In this document: in pieces, positions 1 to 5,021 of the stretch
Layout: each line of letters opens with the position of its first letter
How positions within the stretch are numbered: the stretch's first letter is position 1
Assembly (NCBI GenBank): GCA_014381385.1
Contig: JACNLR010000169.1
Coordinates: 1 to 5,951, forward strand
Reading direction: 5' to 3'
DNA length: 5,951 nt
Source of the DNA: Planctomycetota bacterium
GTDB lineage: Bacteria; Planctomycetota; Phycisphaerae; Phycisphaerales; SM1A02
Program-made: the position numbers and the translations under genes
The notes under the pieces: generated by a model
Told to the model about the DNA's origin: nothing
Databases searched by the model: none
The model's input: only the letters and a program-made list of their open reading frames with translations

Positions 1-186
1 GTCATACCCTTCTTTTTTTGCTTTGTCGTATTTCTTTTGTGCTGCCTCGGTAAGCTTTGTATCGAGCGATGCTGCCTCACTTTCAAGTTCCTCATCTGTT
101 GGAACTTCGCCCGGCTTCAGGCTCATCGTTGCGATGCCGCCCTCTGCGCTGCGGTTGCCTTTTCTTCGTCTTCGTTTCTTTGCCAT
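1..186 (-). CDS. N-terminal 62 codons of a highly charged protein, possibly transcription termination factor Rho (truncated by window edge)
   Basis: An open frame starts at ATG (186 reading down) and is still open at base 1, giving 62 residues. It begins MAKKRRRRKGNRS, a strongly basic tract, followed by a short neutral stretch and then an acidic, helix-prone segment rich in E, A and K (about residues 28-62). The start is supported by AGGAG placed 9 nt upstream. No catalytic motif is visible because only the N-terminus lies in the window. From memory, planctomycete genomes often place rho after coaE, and their Rho proteins carry charged N-terminal extensions before the RNA-binding domain. The Rho assignment therefore rests on context and composition alone. 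Any basic nucleic-acid-binding protein would fit equally well. That the frame is coding is well supported; the product is not. Confidence 0.6.
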   Translation of the reverse strand, partial: MAKKRRRRKGNRSAEGGIATMSLKPGEVPTDEELESEAASLDTKLTEAAQKKYDKAKKEGYD

Positions 187-195
187 TTCTAAATT

Positions 196-200
196 CTCCT
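196..200 (-). promoter_or_regulatory. Shine-Dalgarno AGGAG for the left-edge gene
   Basis: AGGAG on the minus strand lies 9 nt before the ATG at 186. It fixes the start of the left-edge gene, which is too short in this window to be recognised by length. It is one of the clearest ribosome binding sites here; cysS and the epimerase lack one. Confidence 0.7.
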
Positions 201-224
201 AGCACCCAAGAAGGGAGTTGCTTT

Positions 225-251
225 TTTGTAACACCAGAATGGTGAAACAAA
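225..251. repeat. 27-bp interrupted palindrome in the coaE to left-edge-gene gap
   Basis: The arms are TTTGT-2nt-CACCA and TGGTG-2nt-ACAAA around a 3-nt centre, so 10 of 12 positions per arm pair. The repeat lies in the 111-bp gap after the coaE stop, about 40 bp before the next start codon, and directly abuts a TATAAG box. No T-run follows it on the minus strand, so it does not look like an intrinsic terminator. It could be a dyad operator or an RNA hairpin in the leader of the downstream gene. A repeat of this quality can arise by chance in several kilobases, so function is inferred from position only. Confidence 0.45.
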
Positions 252-257
252 CTTATA
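252..257 (-). promoter_or_regulatory. Possible -10 box TATAAG ahead of the left-edge gene
   Basis: TATAAG matches the sigma70 -10 consensus at five of six bases. It would place a transcription start near position 245, inside the adjoining palindrome, with a leader of roughly 60 nt. No good -35 element lies at 16-18 bp; a TTAACA upstream is only 10 bp away. The gene may therefore have its own weak promoter in addition to read-through from cysS-coaE. This is suggestive only. Confidence 0.25.
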
Positions 258-297
258 TTTTCTACTTTGTTAAAAGGGGGTTCGTGTGAGCAACGTT

Positions 298-909
298 TCA
301 AATGTGTCGCCCGTTGTGAATATCTTCAAGTATTTGTTTGACTTGGCTTCGCACCGCGTCTAACGCACCCTCGTTGATAAGTACATAATCGGCTTTTTTT
401 CGCTTCTTGTCAAGTGGTATCTGTGTTTCTTCTCGTCTCTGCAATTCATCGCTATCCCATCCGCGGGTTTGCATAACTCTTTGAAGACGCGTTTCCTGCG
501 TCGAATCAACGAATATAAGGACATCACAAAGAGTATCAAGCCTCGCTTCGAGCAATAACGGTGCATCAATAACAAACGCTCGAGTGCCGTCATGTGCCGC
601 GGCGAACTGCGCTTCTTGCATTTGTCTAACTCGAGGATGCACGACTTCTTCAAGTTGCTTCCTTGCTTGTTCATCTTGGAAAACGATATCTGAGACTGCC
701 TTTCTATTAATAATTCCATCTGCATTTAGGATCTCAGCCCCCCACCATGTTACTAATTGATCTCGTACCTGCGAGTCTAACAGTACCGCCTTTGCATTTG
801 CATCTGCGTCTGCAACAACACAACCTAAATCTTTTAGTGCTTGTGCCACAACACTCTTGCCCGAACCGATACCACCCATCAAGCCAATTACAGGTGGTGA
901 ATGGTTCAT
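298..909 (-). CDS. coaE: Dephospho-CoA kinase
   Basis: This cytoplasmic P-loop kinase phosphorylates the 3'-hydroxyl of dephospho-CoA with ATP, the last step of coenzyme A synthesis. The 203-residue product has the usual family length. Visible family marks are the Walker A motif GGIGSGKS (residues 12-19), the acidic VADADA segment (D34, D36) in the substrate site, the HP pair (91-92), DAPLLLEA (115-122), the arginine-rich lid around RLQRVMQTRG (141-150), and the closing KKADYVLINEG stretch (171-181), which matches the family's R/K-ADyvI-N-G signature. Its ATG overlaps the cysS stop as ATGA, so translation is probably coupled to cysS and both share one message. No separate promoter is apparent. 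It ends in TGA, 111 bp before the next gene. The assignment is secure; no residue is obviously missing. Confidence 0.97.
   Translation of the reverse strand: MNHSPPVIGLMGGIGSGKSVVAQALKDLGCVVADADANAKAVLLDSQVRDQLVTWWGAEILNADGIINRKAVSDIVFQDEQARKQLEEVVHPRVRQMQEAQFAAAHDGTRAFVIDAPLLLEARLDTLCDVLIFVDSTQETRLQRVMQTRGWDSDELQRREETQIPLDKKRKKADYVLINEGALDAVRSQVKQILEDIHNGRHI
906..909 (-). other. ATGA stop/start overlap joining cysS and coaE
   Basis: On the minus strand the last codon of cysS (TGA) and the first of coaE (ATG) share the bases ATGA. This is a standard arrangement for translational coupling, in which a terminating ribosome restarts on the next frame. It is direct evidence that the two genes are co-transcribed. 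Confidence 0.85.
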
Positions 910-2441
910 TTCACAACTCTAGTCCAAGTTGTACCCTCAGAACTATCCTTAATCGCCACTCCAAGTTCAAGCAACGTATCTCGGATTTTATCCGCAAGAG
1001 CCCAATCTTTATTTTCACGTGCTTCTAATCGCGAACTGATTAGACAATCGATTTTTGCAACGTCGATGTTATCTGTGCACGCTTCGTCTTGTAGTTCAAG
1101 AACACCGAGGATTGAGTCAATCTCCTGCAACGCTAAGAATTCGTCGTGGAGTGTTGCGCAACCGCAACCTTCGTTTGGTTTTTTATCTACTGCGTAGGCA
1201 GAAGCAGCCTCGCTTAAAAAACCAATCGCTCCAGAAACATTTAAATCATCACACATTGCAGCAATGAATTTGTCCCTAGCGCCTTGTAAAGGACCGTCAT
1301 CGTCAATTTTTGTTTCGCTGTTTTCGCAAAGCCAAGTTGCAAGACGTCGCCAGCGGTCCACTTGGCGCTGCGAATCTTTCAGTCCTTGTAGCGTAAAGTT
1401 TGCATTTGAACTGTAATTTGTACGGATAAGTTCTAAGCGAATCGCCGCTGGAGTTGCGCCTTTTTCAAGTAAGTCACGGAGCGTGTAAAAGTTTCCTTTG
1501 CTCTTGCTCATTTTTGCACCGTCAACAAGGAGGAAGCGGGTATGGAACCAATAGTTCGCAAAAGAAGTGTTGCCAGTTGCGCAACATGATTGTGCAATCT
1601 CACACTCATGGTGTGGGAAAATATTATCTTCGCCTCCACTGTGAATATCTATAACATCGCCAAGGAGTTGGTTCGCCATGACGGAACACTCAAGGTGCCA
1701 GCCAGGATAACCTACGCACCAAGGGCTCGGCCAACGCATAGCGTGCGTCTTGTCTGGCTTCCATAACATAAAGTCGGCTGGGTTTTTCTTGACGGCTTGC
1801 GTTTTCATATCTACGCGTCCGCCTTCGCCACTTCGAAGCGCTTCGACTGTGTTCCCAGAAAGTTTGCCATAGTTTGGAAATGATTGCACATCAAAATACA
1901 CAACGCCATCCGAAGCAACGTACGCATGTTCTTTTTCAATGAGTCCCTCAACCATCGCAATCATTTCCAAAATGTACTGTGTTGGGCGGGGCATAACTCG
2001 TACATCCTCTGCTGCATCATCAACTATTTCCAAGCCGAGTAATTTTGCGTCATCCATAAAAGCACAAGCATAAAATTCTGCGACTGCTTTTGGATTACTT
2101 GCATCGATGTCAACTTCGCATGGAAGGTTTCCGGATTTTTTTGCTTCAAGCAATCGAGCGGATGCTACTTCCATTTTGTCTTCGCCCCCACCATCAGCGA
2201 GGCTGTCCTCCGTCATATGGCCAACATCCGTGATGTTCATCACTTGTTTTACTTCATATCCAATTGCTTGAAGCGTTCTTCGTAGTACATCGGCATTGAG
2301 AAATGCTCGAAAATTCCCGATGTGGGCAAAATCATATACCGTTGGGCCGCAAGAATAAAACGTAACAATTTTGTTTTGATCGTCAATCGGCGAAAAAACT
2401 TCTTTCTTGCGGGTGAGTGAGTTATATAAATGCAACTGCAT
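906..2441 (-). CDS. cysS: Cysteine--tRNA ligase (cysteinyl-tRNA synthetase)
   Basis: This cytoplasmic class I synthetase attaches cysteine to tRNA-Cys using ATP. The 511-residue product is slightly longer than the roughly 460 residues of the E. coli enzyme. Motifs in order: CGPTVYDFAHIGN (31-43), containing the HIGH-like signature HIGN; the zinc site made by C31, C252 (in GWHLEC), H277 and E281 (in FPHHECE); HSGGED (267-272); and the KMSKS loop KMSKSKGN (310-317). The C-terminus has the family's ARENKDWALADKIRD and EGTTWTRV segments, which belong to the helical tRNA-binding part. The ATG at 2441 gives MQLHLYNSLTRKKE, the usual N-terminus just before the Rossmann fold. It has no Shine-Dalgarno sequence, and a divergent gene starts 23 bp away. 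coaE follows with a 4-bp overlap. The assignment is secure. Confidence 0.98.
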   Translation of the reverse strand: MQLHLYNSLTRKKEVFSPIDDQNKIVTFYSCGPTVYDFAHIGNFRAFLNADVLRRTLQAIGYEVKQVMNITDVGHMTEDSLADGGGEDKMEVASARLLEAKKSGNLPCEVDIDASNPKAVAEFYACAFMDDAKLLGLEIVDDAAEDVRVMPRPTQYILEMIAMVEGLIEKEHAYVASDGVVYFDVQSFPNYGKLSGNTVEALRSGEGGRVDMKTQAVKKNPADFMLWKPDKTHAMRWPSPWCVGYPGWHLECSVMANQLLGDVIDIHSGGEDNIFPHHECEIAQSCCATGNTSFANYWFHTRFLLVDGAKMSKSKGNFYTLRDLLEKGATPAAIRLELIRTNYSSNANFTLQGLKDSQRQVDRWRRLATWLCENSETKIDDDGPLQGARDKFIAAMCDDLNVSGAIGFLSEAASAYAVDKKPNEGCGCATLHDEFLALQEIDSILGVLELQDEACTDNIDVAKIDCLISSRLEARENKDWALADKIRDTLLELGVAIKDSSEGTTWTRVVK

Positions 2442-2464
2442 GGTTGGTACGATATGGTTCTTCT
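2442..2464. promoter_or_regulatory. 23-bp divergent spacer between cysS and the epimerase, with candidate -10 boxes on both strands
   Basis: The start codons of cysS (minus) and the epimerase (plus) are separated by only 23 bp, and neither is preceded by a Shine-Dalgarno sequence. The spacer contains TACGAT on the plus strand (2448-2453) and TATCGT on the minus strand (2449-2454), each four of six bases to the -10 consensus. If used, they would start transcripts almost at the start codons, giving leaderless or nearly leaderless messages. Another AT-rich box, TATATA, lies at 2423-2428 inside cysS and could instead serve the epimerase. No -35 element is convincing. The promoters must lie in this spacer or inside the opposing gene; which one is not determined. 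Confidence 0.35.
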
Positions 2465-3406
2465 ATGGTTTCCAAAAACTACGATACTTTTTTTGATGGC
2501 CAGCGGGTACTTGTCACAGGTGGCGCAGGTTTCATTGGTTCGCATCTTACACAACATTTGGCCTCGCTCGGGGCATCGGTGCATGTGCTTGATGATTTTA
2601 GTTCGGGGCATTCTTCTAATCTTGAAGGAATCGATGCGCAGGTAACAGAGGGTTCTATTCTAGATGTTGCTGCGATTAAAAAGGCAATGCAAGGATGCTC
2701 CATTGTATTTCATGAGGCTGCATTTGTCTCGGTTCCAAGTAGTTTTCAACAAGCCGACAAGTGCTTTGAAATCAACATAAAGGGCACGAGTAACATCTTG
2801 TCACTCGCTGCAAAAGCAAATTGCGATCGAGTTGTATTTGCATCTTCTGCAGCTTGTTATGGAAGCCAGCCAAGCGTACCAAGCAGGGAATCTGATCCCG
2901 CAGCAGCGGAGTCACCTTACGCCCAGTCCAAACTCATGGGCGAACAACTGATGCGAGATGCTAGTATTGACACAGTTTCGCTCCGTTATTTTAATGTTTT
3001 TGGCCAGAGGCAAGACCCAAAGTCCCAGTATGCAGCCGTTGTATCGTCGTTTGCTCAAGCTCTCAATACCGATCAGATTCCAACTATTTATGGCGACGGG
3101 AAACAGTCGCGAGATTTTACAAATGTTGCAAATATTGTCCACGCAAATCTTCTTGCTGCTTCCTATGGCAAGCCCATCAAAGGAGAAGTTTTTAATGTTG
3201 GAACTGGAGCAATGATGTCACTGATTGCGTTACTACAATCGATGACTGGAACCAAAGATTGCAAAATTAATTTTCAGCCGCCCAGAGCTGGTGATGTGCC
3301 GCAATCCTGCGCGAGCATCGAAAAAATTACTTCGTATTTGAAATACGCGCCGATTGCAGATACAAGTTCATCGTTAACAGAGTTGATTAATCCCAAACCG
3401 CACTGA
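2465..3406 (+). CDS. NAD-dependent sugar-nucleotide 4-epimerase (UDP-glucose/UDP-N-acetylglucosamine 4-epimerase family)
   Basis: This extended short-chain dehydrogenase/reductase has 313 residues, the normal size for the family. The NAD-binding motif GGAGFIG is at 19-25, with DD at 43-44 positioned for the cofactor ribose. The catalytic set is S127/S128 (in VVFASSAA) with Y152 and K156 (SPYAQSK). RYFNVFGQRQDP (174-185) and GDGKQSRDF (210-218) follow, as in the WbpP/Gne-type epimerases of surface polysaccharide synthesis. S281 falls where E. coli GalE has the bulky Y299, by my alignment by eye, which would favour acetamido sugars. ATG 2465 is chosen because it puts the Rossmann strand near residue 14. 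An in-frame GTG at 2417 would add 16 unlikely residues and run into cysS. The C-terminus lacks the W-Y ending common in relatives. It reads opposite to all its neighbours. The fold and class are firm; the substrate is inferred. Confidence 0.9.
   Translation: MVSKNYDTFFDGQRVLVTGGAGFIGSHLTQHLASLGASVHVLDDFSSGHSSNLEGIDAQVTEGSILDVAAIKKAMQGCSIVFHEAAFVSVPSSFQQADKCFEINIKGTSNILSLAAKANCDRVVFASSAACYGSQPSVPSRESDPAAAESPYAQSKLMGEQLMRDASIDTVSLRYFNVFGQRQDPKSQYAAVVSSFAQALNTDQIPTIYGDGKQSRDFTNVANIVHANLLAASYGKPIKGEVFNVGTGAMMSLIALLQSMTGTKDCKINFQPPRAGDVPQSCASIEKITSYLKYAPIADTSSSLTELINPKPH
3387..3406. other. 20-bp convergent 3' overlap of the epimerase and pseudopilin genes
   Basis: The plus-strand epimerase stop (TGA, 3404-3406) lies inside the last codons of the minus-strand pseudopilin gene, whose TAA is at 3387-3389. 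There is no intergenic space and no hairpin followed by a T-run here. Each transcript must end inside the other gene, so factor-dependent termination or antisense overlap is expected. Confidence 0.8.
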
Positions 3407-4343
3407 TTTCATTTTCGCTATAAACATCATTGCAGATCACAAGCCAGTTATCTCCAGATGCCATACCCAAGGGCGCTGATGAAATATTAATGTCATTCCA
3501 GTCCGTATAAAAAATATTATCTGGACCAAGGGGTAATCCGTTGAGCGGTTTATATGCAACGCCATCGGGATAGAGTGAGTTTGCAACTCGCGAAGAACCG
3601 TCGCCCCCTACTACCACTCCTGACCATGTGTTATCTGCTCCATGGAATTGTAACGTGTAACTGTTTTCGTCAACACTCATGATTCCATCGGATGTTATCG
3701 TTGTTTCAGGACCACGGTTGGAAATAATAATATCAGAGGCGCTCGCGCCAGCATGCCACTTCAATCGAACACGTTCACCGCAAAGTGCTTGGTGCGCGTA
3801 GGAGTTGTTCACAAGATTCGCAGGCGTCGCAGAAGAAATATCTGCTGCAAATGCATTATCCCAAAGTACAGTTTCTCCATCGATAGATTCGAAGTCATAT
3901 ACAAGATCAATCTCATTTATATCTTGCACATTTGGGTTTGCTTCCGTCGGGCTTATTAGATACTCCGTATTGAAGTATTTTTGAGCGAGCATGAAAGACA
4001 TTAGGTTCGCGGTTGTGTCGTAGATATCGTGGATCAGGGTTGAATCACCACTTGCATCTACATACCCCTTACCGATTTCACTGGGTCTTGGCAACTTTCC
4101 ATCGCTGGTCGTTGAGTACAACAGCATCGATGCATGAATTCCCTTGGCTTGCGTTGTGTCTTCTGCTGAACGCGCTGATCTAAACGCCCGTCCTAGGGCA
4201 GGTGTAAGCATCGAAACGATTACGACAATAATTGCAATCACAACGAGCAACTCAATAATTGTGAATCCTCTTCGAAGTGTTAAACCTTTTTGTTTTTGGC
4301 AATTCATAGGTCTAAAGGATACGCCATTGAGGCGAAAAGGCAT
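3387..4343 (-). CDS. Pseudopilin-like protein with prepilin-type N-terminal cleavage/methylation domain
   Basis: The 318-residue product starts with a basic leader and then has the class III prepilin signature RRGFTIIELLVVIAII. Cleavage is expected after G26, leaving F27 for N-methylation, with the conserved Glu at mature position +5 (E31). A hydrophobic helix spans about 27-47. A prepilin peptidase should process it and type II secretion or type IV pilus machinery should assemble it, though none is encoded here. The long C-terminal domain (about 60-318) is rich in Asp, Asn and Ser and ends with a segment containing VVVGGDGSSR, reminiscent of the DG-containing endings of planctomycete pseudopilins. 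C188 and C304 could pair outside the membrane. The 4343 start is preferred over Met13 (4307) because TAAGG lies 4 nt upstream, overlapping the acyltransferase stop. Such genes are numerous in planctomycetes and most have no assigned role. Domain certain, function unknown. Confidence 0.88.
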   Translation of the reverse strand: MPFRLNGVSFRPMNCQKQKGLTLRRGFTIIELLVVIAIIVVIVSMLTPALGRAFRSARSAEDTTQAKGIHASMLLYSTTSDGKLPRPSEIGKGYVDASGDSTLIHDIYDTTANLMSFMLAQKYFNTEYLISPTEANPNVQDINEIDLVYDFESIDGETVLWDNAFAADISSATPANLVNNSYAHQALCGERVRLKWHAGASASDIIISNRGPETTITSDGIMSVDENSYTLQFHGADNTWSGVVVGGDGSSRVANSLYPDGVAYKPLNGLPLGPDNIFYTDWNDINISSAPLGMASGDNWLVICNDVYSENEISAVWD

Positions 4344-4347
4344 AGTG

Positions 4348-4352
4348 CCTTA
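4348..4352 (-). promoter_or_regulatory. Ribosome binding site TAAGG overlapping the acyltransferase stop codon
   Basis: On the minus strand TAAGG lies 4 nt before the pseudopilin ATG at 4343, and its TAA is the acyltransferase stop codon. It supports the upstream start of the pseudopilin over the internal Met13, which has no such element. It also implies coupled translation of the two genes from one message. Confidence 0.55.
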
Positions 4353-4892
4353 CTGAACTTTATTTCGAGTTCGAATAATAACTGCAGGATTGCCAGAATA
4401 AATAGTCCACGGGTCGAGGTTTTTCATCGCAACCCCGCGTGCACCAAGTAAAGCACCCTCGTGCACAATGACGTTAGGACCAACAAATGAATCTGCAGCA
4501 AGCCAAACATCATCTTCAATAGTAATCGGTGGTCGAAGTAATGGCATGTCTTTCTTGTTGAAATCGTGCGATCCTGCACAAATATGGACATACTGAGAAA
4601 TAGAGACTCGTTCACCAATCTCTACCTTCCCAAGACAATACACGATCGCACCATCACCAAGACAACTATTTTTACCCATCGTTAAGTTCCATGGGCACTC
4701 AACTTTGATGCTGCGGCGAATCATGCAACTTGGGTCGATCTTTGCACCATAGGAATTGAGCAAGAAAATTCTCCAACCATTCCATGTGTGAAAGGAAAAT
4801 CTGAAAAAAGTTGACTGCACAATCTTCCAAAGTAACCGCCAGATTTTTTCTTGCAGGGTGTATGGGCTTAGGTGTCTATCTTCGCTTTCCAT
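4350..4892 (-). CDS. WcaF-like acyltransferase (left-handed beta-helix, hexapeptide repeats)
   Basis: The 180-residue product belongs to the putative colanic-acid-type acetyltransferase family. These enzymes transfer an acetyl group from acetyl-CoA to a sugar hydroxyl during exopolysaccharide or O-antigen synthesis in the cytoplasm. An N-terminal helical stretch (11-45) leads into YGAKID (48-53) and WNLTMG (68-73). Hexapeptide-like repeats of the left-handed beta-helix follow (about 70-155), including IGERVSIS and VGPNVIV. H109 in AGSHD (106-110) matches the probable catalytic histidine of the family. PWTIYSGNPAVII (161-173) is the usual ending. The ATG at 4892 is preferred because GGAG lies 6 nt upstream; a TTG four codons earlier (4904) is in frame but overlaps that site. 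The pseudopilin starts 6 bp after its stop. No glycosyltransferase is adjacent, so the acceptor sugar cannot be named. Family confident, substrate unknown. Confidence 0.92.
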   Translation of the reverse strand: MESEDRHLSPYTLQEKIWRLLWKIVQSTFFRFSFHTWNGWRIFLLNSYGAKIDPSCMIRRSIKVECPWNLTMGKNSCLGDGAIVYCLGKVEIGERVSISQYVHICAGSHDFNKKDMPLLRPPITIEDDVWLAADSFVGPNVIVHEGALLGARGVAMKNLDPWTIYSGNPAVIIRTRNKVQ

Positions 4893-4898
4893 GTACTG

Positions 4899-4902
4899 CT
4901 CC
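4899..4902 (-). promoter_or_regulatory. Shine-Dalgarno GGAG that sets the acyltransferase start
   Basis: GGAG on the minus strand lies 6 nt before ATG 4892, ideal spacing. It decides between this ATG and the in-frame TTG at 4904, which would include the GGAG in its own coding sequence and has nothing comparable upstream. Confidence 0.65.
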
Positions 4903-4975
4903 AACTTGTTCCATCTTAGAAATTACACTGCCTCATCTCTACGCTCATTGCAGACAATCGGCTTTTTCGTAACTC

Positions 4976-5005
4976 TATATACAACGATTACTCACCCGAT
5001 GTTCA
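4976..5005 (-). promoter_or_regulatory. Candidate promoter for the acyltransferase-pseudopilin pair
   Basis: In the 127-bp gap after murJ the minus strand has TGAACA (5000-5005, four of six to TTGACA), an 18-bp spacer and TATATA (4976-4981, five of six to TATAAT). It would start transcription near 4969, giving a leader of about 75 nt. Both boxes are imperfect and the region is AT-rich, so chance resemblance is possible. The gap itself suggests that the pair need not depend on murJ transcription. Confidence 0.3.
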
Positions 5006-5021
5006 GATTGCCATTGCAATC
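5006..5021. repeat. Perfect 6-bp stem hairpin at the murJ stop codon
   Basis: GATTGC and GCAATC flank a 4-nt loop. The first two bases of the stem are the last two bases of the murJ TGA. No T-run follows on the minus strand, so this is not a standard intrinsic terminator. It could pause RNA polymerase, protect the murJ message 3' end, or be chance. Confidence 0.35.

Noticed and set aside
92..301. Open frame spanning the gap before the left-edge gene on the minus strand
   Set aside because: It is out of frame with the supported left-edge gene, overlaps its start and ribosome binding site, and has no recognisable protein character.
1599..1613. HHECE in place of HHENE at the CysS zinc site
   Set aside because: The zinc ligands H277 and E281 are kept, and a Cys at this middle position is, from memory, common in bacterial CysRS, so it is not a notable change.
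1833..1846. 14-bp perfect palindrome inside cysS
   Set aside because: It lies in well-conserved coding sequence, and a palindrome of this length is expected at a fair rate by chance in 6 kb.
2417..2464. GTG-initiated upstream extension of the epimerase
   Set aside because: It would add 16 residues unlike any epimerase N-terminus, overlap the cysS coding start, and has no ribosome binding site.
4893..4904. TTG start for the acyltransferase four codons upstream
   Set aside because: The GGAG at ideal spacing before ATG 4892 would be inside the coding region, and no comparable site precedes the TTG.
4876..4914. Twelve-codon open frame starting MEQVGAV and overlapping the acyltransferase start
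   Set aside because: It has no ribosome binding site of its own, and the GGAG inside it serves the acyltransferase ATG. Short frames like this are common by chance.
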